Shown: positions 9,701 to 22,670 of the stretch, one piece after another
Layout: each line of letters opens with the position of its first letter
Position numbering within the stretch: position 1 is the first letter of the stretch
Translations under genes and position numbers: made by a program
Assembly: GCA_964035545.1 (NCBI GenBank)
Contig: OZ037765.1
Span: 16,610,698-16,674,697 of the forward strand
Length of the DNA: 64,000 nucleotides
Reading direction: 5' to 3'
Origin: Bugula neritina
Lineage: Eukaryota; Bryozoa; Gymnolaemata; Cheilostomatida; Bugulidae
Notes under the pieces: generated by a model
Databases searched by the model: none
What the model saw: the letters and a program-made list of their open reading frames with translations, nothing else
Told to the model about the DNA's origin: nothing

Positions 9701-11208
9701 TGAGTTCTTCTGATGTGGAGTATTTGGTGTTTCACATGTTAGTCCATTGGGTTGTAGCATTTCCCAATGTACAGAGAGTCTGATAGTATGTGTGAGGGCC
9801 CTGATTCAACTCCTGAAGAGTACAAGTATGATAAATTTAGAGTGAAAATGGACTGTTTGTCACCAGAGGCTTCTGAAAAGGTATTAGTATGTTAAATATA
9901 AATTATAGGGAACACCTGAAAGTCTACTACATAATTATACACCATTCATCAGCTACTAATCTATGCTATGGGCAATAGCGGTATTTTGCTGCAACTGTGT
10001 AAACCTTTATTGTTGTTACAATAAGTAAGTCAGCAAATTGTTATCTATGAGCTCAAGAATTTAATTCTTTTATATGTTTTATTTATTATGTAATTATTTT
10101 GTTACTAGAAGATTTGTCTTGTATGGAGCTTTCGAAAATGAGAGATTTTTCTCAGCTCCTATGTAGTAAAGTATAATAATTCTCTAATATCTCGTGTACA
10201 AGACGGCCGTGTTTCATTGTACTGTACCACCACAAAGGTTGCACAAGTTTAAAAATCAGACTTTTAGTTGTTAAGGGGTAGACAACTACTATCCTTTTAT
10301 CATTTATGTAACACTAATTTCTTTTATTATATTAGCTGAAGATGAAAATAAAGCCAAGGTTGATCATTAGTGGACACACTCACTATTTTTGTCTGCGAAA
10401 GCATAGAAATAACATAGAGGAGTGGAGCATACCATCTTTCAGCTGGAGAAATATCAAAAGCCCTAGCTTTCTCTTGGTACAGTTATATAATTTGTTCTAC
10501 AGTTGTTGTAATGTCATAGTGAATTCTATTGCAATAAAATTACTGGCTGTAAAGTTCTCAAACCAGCTATTTTTCAAGTAGTGATTTCCCACATGTATGA
10601 GTTACTATTACTATGTGGCCCTAAGAAAGAATTATTGGCTAAAGTGTTTGTTGTTAATTGTTCTAGCTAAGTTTTAGGATAAAATCTATTTCCTTTTGAT
10701 GAGGAAATGGTATTTAACTTTGTGAAATCACCTAAATCAATATAATTATTTGATTCATGCATTTAAAATTACTGTGTTGGCAGGAAGTAAAATTGCAAAA
10801 TAGTTTATATTTAAATTGCTAGTTGTATTAATGCCACTTTTGTTCTGCACGCTTATCTGTTCAATTGCTGGGAATTGTTAGAAAATTGCTGGGAGTTTGG
10901 AGAGATTTGAAGTTTCCATAAGTCTCAATCAATACAACACTCATAGAGAGAATATTTATTATTGAGCTTGAGCACATAAGTATATTATTTTTAATTTAAA
11001 TATGTTTGTGGCTTTCATTAATGTTGCATATATTGTTTTACAGGCCAGTATGACACCAGATGACTATGAAATTAACCGATGCTTCATGCCAAATGAGAAC
11101 ACAGTATACTTGGTATACTTCCTCGTTATTACTCTTGTAGTTTTATATCTAATATACTTAATTTTTGCATGGTGGCGCAATATTCAGCACCACAGTAAAG
11201 TGAAGTAA
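6762..11208 (+). CDS. MPPE1: Metallophosphoesterase 1 (PGAP5), GPI-anchor remodelling
   Basis: Exons: 6762-6970, 7220-7290, 7711-7852, 8116-8305, 8846-8920, 9758-9880, 10336-10476, 11044-11208. All have GT-AG borders and matching phases, and they give 371 aa, close to the vertebrate protein. Residues ~10-33 form an N-terminal membrane segment and ~330-355 a C-terminal one. The calcineurin-like metal sites are complete: DPH (54-56), GDLFDD (94-99), GNHD (132-135), HFP (230-232) and GHTH (283-286). The conserved SVPSFSWRN-type block is present as SIPSFSWRN. The family removes an ethanolamine-phosphate from the GPI glycan so that GPI proteins leave the ER. The C-terminus ends HHSKVK, which is not a canonical KKXX signal. 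AATAAA lies at 11287. The introns hold no identified elements. Confidence 0.93.
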
Positions 11209-11286
11209 AGTGGCTCACAATTCATGTCTTATAAATGATTACTGTAATAGAGTATAAATTAATAATCTGAATGTTCTAACTTTGTA

Positions 11287-11292
11287 AATAAA
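11287..11292 (+). promoter_or_regulatory. Polyadenylation signal of MPPE1
   Basis: AATAAA 79 bases after the MPPE1 stop codon, in an A-rich context. Further AATAAA copies follow near 11375, so alternative sites are possible. Confidence 0.6.
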
Positions 11293-11299
11293 AAATATA

Positions 11300-14200
11300 T
11301 AGCTGTATACTTAATGGCTTAATATAAGTTAATACTGCAGCCTTTTGCTTATAATTTTGCTGTGGGGTAAATATAAATAAAGATGTTGTCATTTATTTGC
11401 CAAATTAATAAAACATATATTACAAAATCTTGGCAAATAAAGGCATAATAAATAGCTTCAAAGTTACTTGTGTGCATTATAAGTGTCAAAGTTAAAACAT
11501 GTTCCCTACTGTGCTCGGTAAGCAAGACTAAAAGTAATAGGGCTTAGATCCAAATTACAAAACATTTTATCAGCCATACTCTTCATTCTGCATGCTCATT
11601 CGCTTTATCACAACATGCCTCAGAAGAATATACATAGTTTGCTATCCATAAGCACCTGCGCTGGTTGATATGCGATTTAATCTTAAATTCATCTTCACAA
11701 CGAAACTTTAAACCTCAGCATTCAACTATAGTACTCAACTGTAATAATCTATAATTTTCTTCAATACAAATTACCAATCAATTTTGAGTATAGTTCAACT
11801 ATAAAACATGCAATAATTCACAATATCTTACAAGTTGTTATGTTAGTTTATGGAGAGCTTGATCTAAAAATTTGTCTATAAAACCCAATATTTTAATAAA
11901 AGCTACGTAGTCACATTGTCTAATTCAAGTAGGAAGCTCTATTGCATGGCAGTTGCTTGCTTTTAGTGATCATTTGATTAATTTAGCAGCTTTTTAGGTG
12001 ATGCTTTCAATTATAGGTAAAGAAATGCAGGTTTGAAAGTAACTTTCACTACTAAAAGATTGCTACCACCTAAGACTTCTCTATTACACTAGGAAAGTGA
12101 AATCTACCTAATACCTATAAGAAAATATAATTATAAAGAAAATAACCTCCACAGTCTGGGTTGCTTAGAAACAATATGTGTAAATCATGATCTACTTACT
12201 GTCTTACAGTGCAACAAGGTTTTGGGCTGACAACTTGAAATAATAAAATATTAAAATTTTGATAATGCTGCAACCTTTTTCAATTTATATAGATAGGCAA
12301 CAAAATAATTATTTTTAACAGATTAACTCTTAATACAATATTCTTGCTACCCATCTTTCTGGTTCTGTTTGAAAGAAATCAATGAAAATTATGAATGTTT
12401 TGTGGTTAGTCTTTTAACTAGTGTAGGTTGATGCTGTATCTATAAATAATTTAGTTTTCTTAGTTTAAAACACTAACATGATCACTGATCAAATTTAATC
12501 TGGTAGAATTAACATGTTTTCAATTTTTTAAGAAGCACAATAGGTGAGGGTGGGGGAAGCATGAGCTAACATCCTTTGAGCATGCATTTCAAATCAATCG
12601 GGCATAGTTTTGAAGTTTACAAAGGCCTAACAAAGTTTAGAACATTGAAAGTTATTTTGATCCATAGCTTGCACAATTTGAAAAATATCTTTATGTTGCA
12701 CTCAAAAATCAATTGCATTCACTTGAAAATGAGGAAGGGTATATGTTATATGCATTTGCTGCAATCCTAGATTTGTCTATTAAATAAAAGAGTATGGATT
12801 TGTATTTAATTATCTATATATCATGGCTATTTAGGTCTAGGCGTGAGGTATGCTTATATTGTAATGTGAAGTATTTTAGCTAATTCCACATTGTAAAACT
12901 GAATGTAAATGCACTTAGCAGCTTGCCTGTAGGCTTTGGTGAATCTCCAACTTAATATATGATATGTTGGGATAAGTGAGAAGTAAATTTTATAATAAGT
13001 AATTTAACTATGAGACTTCAACAATTAAACGCAGTTGAAAACTTGAAATTTGCTACTAAATTTAGCTCTAGCTTGCAAAATTCTGCTTTGAACGTGCTTT
13101 TACTTCAAAAAGACTATAGAGTATAGGCTAACTGCATGTAGGTTTGATCTACTTAGGATAGTTTGACAACATAGCAAAAAGTATATCATGTTGGAGTTAT
13201 CGTTTCATATAGTATCTCAATCCTGTAATTCAGAATTGTCTTCCGTTTAGTTGAACCAACAATCATGAAATTACAGTATTAGGAATTTGCACCCTTCCAT
13301 TAGTACAAAAGCAAACTAGTAAGTAAATATTTTTAATTTTTAATTGCTTGCAGAACTTTTTTAAATCGGTTTTATTAACGTAACCCATTTAGATCTAGGT
13401 GGCTTCATTCTAATTATTTAAATGGCTAATTAAGATGCCAACGATTGGACGAATAAATGCACAATTACGCTTATTTAAAAGGCTAGTTCGCGTACTAACA
13501 TGACAAATCAGTCACGTACGCATAGCGTGCTGCAAGATTTCAGCAGCAGTACAAGTATAAAAATTAAGTATTGGCTATTAACAACGTATTACTAAGTCTA
13601 TGCGAGTGGCGCCAGTGGCGGTTATTAACTGTGCCAGACACAACAACAAAAATTTTAAAGAAAAGTTCGACAACCTGCTCTTGCAGTTCAGCATCAAGAA
13701 GCAATATACACTCACAATGAAATTGAATTGAACGAGTAATCGAATCATACTCATAGTCAATGTCATAGTGATACCAACAGTCGCACTCACTGTCAAGGCT
13801 CAGAATCAGTGAGTCGCTTTGATTTTCAGCTTCAGTTTTTAAAACATTAAAGCACACGGTGGACGCGTGAATATAAGGTGTAAAACTAAAAAAAAAGTTA
13901 AATTAAAATTAAAAGAAAGATAAAAGTGAGTGGAAACGGTTTTAATTGTAACTTTTACGCTTTAGTTTTCAGTAAGTTCTACTCCTACTGAGTTCTAGGG
14001 CGTACTTCAACTTGACTCTGTGTGCTTAGCAACTAACTACACTAATATAATTATTTAATTACTATTACTTAGCGATCATTTAAGTCAATGTTTCAACCCA
14101 TAATCATACTGATAGTTGATAATCATAGGTATCATTATCAATATGAATATGACCATTCAATCTCCATCTTTGGCATAATGGTAATCGTAATGTTGTAATA

Positions 14201-16273
14201 CTAATGCACTAATAAATATTTGCATAGTACATAAAAACAGCATTCAGGAGATCTTGATTTAGTTTATAATTGTTTTCAAGTGCTTAAATTATAAATATAA
14301 TGGCCTGAATTAGTATGCAACTGTTTATTTATTATGCAATAGTAAGTGCTACCAATTATATTTTCACAGAAGTGTTTCATAAGTGATTACAATATTATGA
14401 GAGTGCTTAAGTTATTTAAACATTTAATTTTGTATTGGGTTGCATAAAATATTATCTTTGCCCCAGTCCCTGACCTCAGATCTGAAGAGCATCTAATGTA
14501 TTTCACAGTGCATGTTTAACGGTGTGTGACTGTTTGCTTTTATAGACTCAGAGACTGTTTAGGAGCTAGTAATTGTTTAGTACTCTAGATTTCAAGGGTG
14601 CACTCTGATTACTAATAATAACATGAGAAGAAGAGTATGACTATTTATATATGAAATTAAATCATCCAGCATACCACCAACACTGTAAACACCTTGTGTA
14701 CTCAAAATGATGTATCTCGCTGGAGACTATTGGAGTTGTGTTTCTAGCTAGCATCTGAACATAAAAAGAAAAACCTCAACAATGCTAACACTAATAGCAA
14801 ATAAGCCTTCAAAAAATAACGTAGCAGAAGCACTTGAATTATAGTTATTAAAACATTTTAATACAACAACTACATTACAAATACATTACATACATGTGTA
14901 AATATGAGCTGGTGGCTTTTGTCTGTTGGTTATTTGGCAAGATATGTAGTTAAACAGACTAATGACTGTCAGTACAATAAAGGACAATTAGAATTAATAT
15001 CTTAATTGCCTTTGTAGCGTTGCTCAATGAATGACAAAGACCTTCTATATTGCTGTCAAATTGCTTTTTCTAAGATACATTGTAAAGAAGTTTGTATAAG
15101 GTTGATTAAAATACTAATATGTGCTTTAGTACTTTATTATTATTAAGGTTTTTCTTTTTGCTGTGGAACATTAGCCTTTAACCTGCTAATTACAAACACA
15201 ATTTCAATAGTTGCTAGTATTCAGGCGTTTCAGCCCAGTAAAGTGATAATTATCGAAGATGTACATTAAGATGTACATTAGTAAAATCTGTAAAAGCAAA
15301 GTGTTCACAGCCATTTTATTGGTAGAGGCTTTTTGTGATTTGAGTTCAAAGTGTCTGTAAAGTCAGAGATTAGGTTCAGAAATAAGAATTTATGCAAGCA
15401 ACTATAAAAAAAATGAAAATACAAACATTCATAAACAAAACCATAACAATGGAATTGGAGTTGCTGATAAATATTTGCTTGTCATGTACAGAGCTGACCT
15501 TTACAATATTTTTCTTTTGCCAAAACATAAGGTTTTACTTTAAACTATGATTAATTACTCACCTATAAAGCTAAATGACTTGGCAAGGGCAACACTTTGA
15601 CTCACGTTAGGACTTTAAAGTCTAAAAGGTAATCTGACTACCTAAATCAGCTGCTGAGCCATTCAAAGAAATGATGGAGTCAACAACTCATCTATTTAGT
15701 TTAGTATTTTTGATTGATATTTGTAGACATTTGAATTGCTTAAATTTTTAATTGCTGAGAAAGAAGAAATAGGTATTTTTAACTGTGTCAGGTTTTTTAA
15801 CTTTGTAATAAATTTATTCTACCAAAACTGGGAAGAAGACTTGCTGTACCTTTCCAAGTTGCTAGGGATTTTTCGATTTTCAATATTGGGAGTTACTTGA
15901 AAACCATGGGAACTCGCTCTGATTTTTGCATTTGCTTACTATTACACTTGCACTCTCCCTATTCCCCACTCGCCTCTCAGTAACAGTACCTAATTTAGAC
16001 AATGTATTAAAGCCATGAGTCTATAGCTATTGTGAGCAAGCAATAATAATGTCGTAAGCTGTTGACTTGCTCTAAGCAATGTGTCTCGAAAAATAACTTA
16101 TTTGTTGAACTTTCTTGGATTTAAATTTAAATTGTATAGGTAAACACATCTACTCATAAATAGTTACAGTTTCAATTTATCTTGTTTCAGTTACAAGACA
16201 TTTCTAGAATTGGCCTGTGCAATATCATAGACACTGCTCACTTTTGTACACAGTCAAAAGTGGCAGAACTCTA
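11300..16273. other. Intergenic MPPE1-TCAIM
   Basis: About 5 kb of AT-rich DNA in which I see no coding exon. Two patches (13740-13810 and 14085-14190) are made of ATCATACTGATAG / TCATAGTGATA-like words and resemble the simple-sequence tracts at 44.4-44.8 kb. The minus-strand open frames at 13564-13857 come from the first patch and are not convincing genes. Confidence 0.5.
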
Positions 16274-19200
16274 ATGGGCAAATGGCAAACACTGTTTGCT
16301 GTTGGGGCCAGAATTGGTAGAAAGACTTTTCAAAGGTTAGTAATTTTCTAAACATAATGCATGGCTAATATCTTATAAAGAATCGTTTTCAGATTTTAAA
16401 TTAAGTAGTTTTCACTTTTTCTTTATATTGGAGTTTAACATCTATTTGGCATAAAACTAATATTACTGTTATTTTTGGTTTGGCTTCAGAAATAATTTTT
16501 TTCATGCTGATATAAATAATATTTTTTCCTATTCTGTAATGCTATGCTATGAGTATTAAAATCACAAAATGTCAGAGATGTTTATGTAGTGACCACTTTT
16601 ACAGGTTAATGTAGGTGGAATGTTGGGGGAAATGTGTGCTTCAGTTTCTTCAGACAGATTTTTCATTAGTCAGCGCAAATGTATTGCATTTTTAGCCACT
16701 ATTACCTTTGGTCTTTAAAGAATCTCTGACTTGTTACATTTATGTAGTGTTAAATTATTCACAAGCATATTGTCTTAGGACAGGGCTGTCCAACAGGCAG
16801 CCCCAGGGCCGGATGCATGTGGCCCCCCAGCCAACATTTATGTGGCCCTCAAAGGCATAAAAGTGATAAAACTAAAATTATTTGTCACAGTATACATGAA
16901 TTAGAGTGAGAAACCGCTTTTTAAATGTCTTATTTATACATATGTTACAAAACCTGCAGCCTGCATTAACTATTGTGTAATGATTCATAAGAATTTAAAT
17001 AAAATAATTTAAAACATGCTGACACTGTGGCCATAGAACAAGCTAAAGTTTACAATGTTGCCCTCACCACGAAATATTCCCTTTCAGTGGCCCCTGATCT
17101 GGAAAGGTTGGACACCCCTGTCTTAGGATACATTTTCCACATGCATGTCTTGAATTAATTCAGAATAATGGCTCACTTGCTGATGATGACATCATAGAAC
17201 TGATACTAATTATTGCAAGTGAGCCATCACTTCAAATTAGTTCAACACAAAAATTTATTATAAAACCAATATGCTTTGGAATATTACCTTGAATGCGAGA
17301 TATATGTGAATAATTTAATACTGCATAAATGTAACATGTGGTCGATTCTGGTAGCTTGCTTATATAACACTACATAAACCACAAGAAGTGTAAAACAAGG
17401 TTACAACAGAAATTTGTAAGCTTTCTGTAGCTTCTTTGCTAGTCTTTTTTCCTTATGCACCAAGTCTTATTTTTATTTAGAAGCCTTTCCCAGATCCCTG
17501 TTGAGCCATCAGCCGTCAACTTGCAAGCCATACTCCGCCCATTTATATTCAGCGTTCATCCAGATCTCTTTTACCAGCACCCAGGTCCCAAGGTGTGTCT
17601 CTTATGTTGCATGCTTTGGCTTGAATACTTCCCAAGTTAGAAAGTGTTTACCAGTAACTAGTAGTAGTATAATAGTAACTAGACTTTCTGGCAAATATGT
17701 GCACATCTCTTAATTTTAGGACATGCATTTCTTTTAAAGTTTGAGGCCGTGCTACAGTGGTTATAGGATATGTTAGTAACTTTGTTTAACAATTAACAGA
17801 GAAATAGTTTATATAAATTATTGTTGCACCTGGAAGTTTAATAATAAGCTAGGAAATGTTCTAGAAATTTATTGACTCACTAAATAAATATCAAGTTAAA
17901 ACTGGATACAGCTGGTTTTTAGCCAATGCTTGTTATTTGTTGCAATAATGTGGTGTACATGTTCTAGTAATAATGTTTTATGTTGAAGGCTGTCCTGTTA
18001 TATTATATAGCAAGTTCAATATTGACTAAACACTGATTCATTACTATGTACAAACACAATGTAATATGAATCATAACTTACATTGCAGAAGGTGAATGAA
18101 GCTTCACTGAAAACATTAAATGAATATATACAGAGCTCAGATGTCTCTGGAGGCAGGACCTCTGGAGGTCAACACATTCAGTTCTATCAGCGCCATTATC
18201 AACCAGACAGCATCTCTGGTCTTAAAAAAGGTATGGCATTGTCATACGTGCATATCTTTATACCTTAAACTGCATATTGATCTTTATGTAATGTAATGTA
18301 AGTTTTACATACGTAGTTAAAATACCTGCATTCTTTTGGAACAAAAAACTATTGTGAAACATCCCCTCTTCTGAACAGCATAAAATAAAAACTCAACACT
18401 GCACATTAGTTATAGGCAGGCTTGTGTTGTTGTCAGCTGCAGCCTTCAATATCCAGCAGCTTGTGTGTTCACCTCTCATATGACTTTTAACCAAAGAACT
18501 TTATAGCCCAGGATAATTTATACACCCATATCTGAGTATTGTAAGAGTTTCAGTGTGACTGCTTAGTCCTATTCATCTAACAAGTCTTGACTCAGAAAAA
18601 ATATTTGTTCAGGGATCTATGGTATAAAAATATATGTTTTGCTATTTTAAATAGATCATGTGCACAAAAGCATATGCACTAATTTTATAAATTGGATTGT
18701 TCTAATGTAGTGATAGAGTTGTGATTTGGGATTTTCGCATGTCTAGACAAACTCATTCACATAGAATTTTAAGATATTTTAGTTTGGTACAATAGTAAGT
18801 ATACAAATAAATTGGGACTAATTATATTTAGTATACTGCTGTACTCTGTAAAGAATATATATAAATAGTACCCCACTAATAGCTTGCTTGGCAAGATAAC
18901 AGTTGTTCAAGGTTTTTAGTTGAAAATTCAATCTATTTTTTTCTACATTTAGAGGAGCTGAAGGTGGTGCAGGTGAAGTTAGAAGAGGATAGGTTGAAAA
19001 CAGTGAGACGCTTGTTAAAAGTTAGTCAGCTGTCATTGGATGCTGTTGATAAGGTCATAGAGAGTCACAGGTCACAGTCCGAGGGTCAGATGTCTGACAG
19101 GCCTATCAAGTGGATGCACTGCCAACCTTTCTCAGCTACAGACAAAATCTTCTCACACAGTGTGTGGGAGGAAGTCAAACATATGAAGCCAGACATCACC

Positions 19201-20720
19201 TTGCAGTAAGTTGAGGGACAACAACTTCAAGTTCATGAGACTCGGCAGGGTTATGCATAGACTTCTTGACTTCGTCGTTCTTTAAAATATTGACCATTTG
19301 CAAGACTGCAAGTTTAGATGGCTGCGAGTAAGCATCCATGACTTAAGCATGTTACTCTTTCATTGATAATATTTGGTCAAATTATATCTGATAAAAATTA
19401 ACATATCTTACCACTTCAGAAATTTTTATTACCAGTCACATTTCCAGACATATCTCTGCAAAAATATTTTCACATGACATATTTAAAAATTACTTCTGAT
19501 GAGCAGTATCAAATTCTTAAATTTTTGGATGTTTTTAAATATTTGTTTAGAACTGAAGTCTATCCCTTACTGGCCATTGACAAAACTGCTCATACCCTTT
19601 CTTTAACTTCCTTTTAAACTTTTAATCAGGCAGTTTGTGTAAAAATATTACAAGTTCTCTTCACACAACCTTTAAATTTATACTACTCATTGAATTCCCA
19701 TCGTTATTATTCATGCAGTAGGTGGATTTCGACAAACATAAACAAAGTTCGGCAACTTGAGATGGAGTCCAGGCCGTTATTGGAGAGCTACTCATCTCTG
19801 TATGGAGAGCTGAAGAGCAGATATAATGTGACTGATATAGTATGGAACTGCGGTTGGAGAGGAACACACCGATTAGCTTCTCTGAAAAATCTCCAACTAC
19901 TAATAAACAGGAAGCCAGTATGTTTACAGTTGATGGCAGGTTCGCCTACTTTTGTTTTTCATGGTGTTATCTTATTATTACCTCTAGATATCTGAGGGAA
20001 TGAGCTCGGGGTATAAGAGTTTATTAAGTTTACAGAGGGCGTCATTTTATTCAATTTGTTGCCAAGTTTAGTTATGCGCAGAAACTTCCAATGGCATTGA
20101 GCTTCCACAAAATTAGTTTTGTTGCTCCACTGCATTTTTATTGGTTTAAAAATTATTGAATAATATTTTATGACTGTCACATAGGAACGATAGATGTTAA
20201 CTAAATCAGTTTTTATTATTTCTCACACAAAATGCTTTGCATTGCATAATGCTTGAATAAAAATATAATTATATGTACTAAATTTATACATAAATGTAAG
20301 TGATCATCTTAATTTCTACCAATCATGATTAATTTTGTACCTGTAGGGAAGAAAATAATATTTGGCACAGCTAGCGGAGTTTCATTTAATGGAGACATTG
20401 CTCTCTGCAGTGATGAAGTGAGCGTTCAATGGGAAAAGGTAGGCTTTAAATCTACATTTCATTAACTTTCTACTAGTTGAAATTGTTACTGAGCACAAAA
20501 AGTTGTTTTTTTGTTTCTATTACTGTTTATTGAAAAATAGATATACACACCCTCCTTGTGTTAATGTGACTTGCATATATAAGTTGAATTATGAAAATAA
20601 AAGGTTAGAAACTAAATTTCTTGATGGGTATAGGAAAACCAATAAAACTCTAAGCAGTTGTGCAACATATAACTTGAGTTTGTTCTATTATTATATTAAG
20701 TTACATGATTGACTCTTATG

Positions 20721-20779
<59 letters not shown>

Positions 20780-22670
20780 CATCAGTGTATAAGTTGAGTG
20801 GCACTTCTAGAAGTTGCAGTAGAAAACTGAATTATTCCAATGGCAGTATAATGCAATTATCGTTCATAAAGCTTACATAAAAAGTTTACAAATGGTTTTT
20901 GCATTCATCTGTAATAGTATTATAGTTGTTTCAAAGCTGTTAGTGTATACACTGGTTGTAGGCATTAGATTCTATAGAAAACAGTACCAAATACCTAAAG
21001 TTGATTCCCGATAAAGAGAGGCAGCTGTCTTCATTACTTGGCGATATTCAGGTTAATAACCGAGCAGTTTAATATCAAACTTTGAGTTTCAAGCTAAAAG
21101 TATTTTAATAAAAGCAGTGAAGTTCAACAGTTTCAGCCATTGATTTTATTTCTACTAAAATGCATTTTTGAAATTTTAAATTTTCAGATATTGCATATAC
21201 TCTGTCTTAAATTTTTTCCTCACCGACATGAAACTTACATTTCTTGAAGTGAATAATGAGTAATGTAGATAGCATAAGTCAGACGTGTGCAGTAGCATCA
21301 AAAGTTCTATTAAATGACTTGAGACTGCAATACATTATACTGGTTATGCATATAATTTAAATTGTAGGTTGTTCGTAGAAAGACCCCTCCATTTCCAATG
21401 GCACCAGCATACTATTATTCATTGGCTAATCTTATTGGGAAACTTGGTATGTCGAGTACAGTCAGCCGCCCCACACTTTTACCTTCTTTAGAGCATCTCC
21501 AACTAGCCATTACTGGGTTAGAATTCATATACTGCATTTTTTATAACCTTTTATCACTACATGTTTACACTATAATGACTATATGATCACTATATATTAG
21601 CTCTCACTTTTTCCTGTTTTGGTAAGAATTAGGAGCAATGTCACTGTATACAGAGGATGTGGTTGGAGCATTTACTTAGTAAACATGGAGTCATGGGTTC
21701 GAAACCAACAAAGGCCATTGGTTATGTTAGGAAGAGCATCTAGTCATAATTGCTCCTGTGCCCTATCTGAATAAGTCCTTAGCCCAATTTAACAAAAACC
21801 CCTTCCATCAGGGATGGCGACTATAAATTGCGTAAGATTTTTGCCCCAGTCAGTGTATCCAACAACAATTCTGTTTAAACTTTATACTTTCGTTATTCGT
21901 TATTCCTCTTTTGATGATTTTAAATTTGGCATTTATTTTACAAAAAGTTGTGAAAACAAATAATTTAATTGAATTCAGCATCTAGTATTGCAATTCTAGG
22001 CTATTCAATGTTGAAGAAAGCAGTTGCTTTCCCATATATTGTTTTATCAGCTTGTACTCCTGCTTGCATAAATGTGTATCGATCTCTTTACATCAGGTGT
22101 TGAAAAGCAACCAGCATATTAATGACTAGCTACCTGTCAATACTGGTGAATTATTATGTAGGTCTATGGGTGATGAGATAATCTTGACCCCGGAAGGTCA
22201 CATCAGTGTGCCTAGTCACAGCCCTGTGTGGGTTATTTACAACTTTATTAAAGAAAATGAACAATCAGCAGTTGAGTTACAACAAAAGTATAGGAAGTAT
22301 GTTTTATCGACTAATGACAATTATTGTTTGCTTGTGTCTTAAGCCTCTTGTGATATATTTTATATTGCTTCATGCATGTAAATGTAGTCATAAAATCTTG
22401 TGATTTATTTGTCAGTTGGGTTGTTGCAGAAATAAATTAGAAGCTGAGCAATTGATGGAAAGTGTAAAAGAAGATTATAAACTGAACTCACTGGGTGTAG
22501 ACATGTCTGTGTCATATGATCAGGTCATCACATGTTGCAAAAATCTGTTATTGTGTAATGACTCAATAAGATACATGCTTGAGGGTGTCAACCTGGTCAT
22601 AGCACCTTACTTTGCTATTATGAGTGATGGGGATATGTACATCATGTGGGACTGGGTCAATGACTTATAA
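16274..22670 (+). CDS. TCAIM: TCAIM, mitochondrial protein with J-like HPD motif
   Basis: Exons: 16274-16335, 17481-17592, 18089-18230, 18953-19205, 19719-19939, 20347-20438, 20962-21051, 21368-21516, 22162-22296, 22430-22670. Phases agree throughout and give 498 aa against about 496 for the vertebrate protein. Exon 1 encodes MGKWQTLFAVGARIGRKTFQ, a basic amphipathic start that suits a mitochondrial presequence. Exon 2 has LRPFIFSVHPDLFYQHPGPK, the DUF4460 J-like region with HPD at 47-49. Later landmarks shared with TCAIM are SDRPIKW, TDIVWNCGWRGTHR, LLGDIQ-VV, CCKNLL and the end MSDGDMYIMWDW (DUF4461). Uncertain points: a CAG/AAG double acceptor at 18088/18091 and two phase-compatible donors at 22287 and 22297. 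Exon 1 rests on phase fit and composition only. Confidence 0.9.
16781..17120. mobile_element. hAT-type MITE in TCAIM intron 1
   Basis: The ends are CAGGGCTGTCCAAC and GTTGGACACCCCTG, inverted repeats matching 13 of 14. Both sides are flanked by the identical 8-bp target duplication TCTTAGGA (16773-16780 and 17121-17128). 340 bp with no coding capacity. An 8-bp duplication with CAGGG ends is the signature of hAT elements; these ends recall vertebrate Charlie-type hAT termini. Confidence 0.92.
20721..20777. repeat. (TA)n microsatellite in a TCAIM intron
   Basis: Clean TA run of about 28 units between the sixth and seventh TCAIM exons. Confidence 0.95.
21632..21840 (+). mobile_element. tRNA-derived SINE, copy B
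   Basis: Same family as copy A: GGAGCA start, GTGGTTGGAGCA (A-box region), GGGTTCGAAACC (B box), then the body AAGGCCATTGGTTATGTTAGG ... GAATAAGTCCTTAGCC and the end GGCGACTATAAA. It lies in the TCAIM intron between 21516 and 22162, in the sense direction. Confidence 0.82.

Noticed and set aside
13564-13857. Minus-strand 97-codon open frame
   Set aside because: It overlaps a simple-sequence patch shared with 44.7 kb, and no splice partners or family features were seen.
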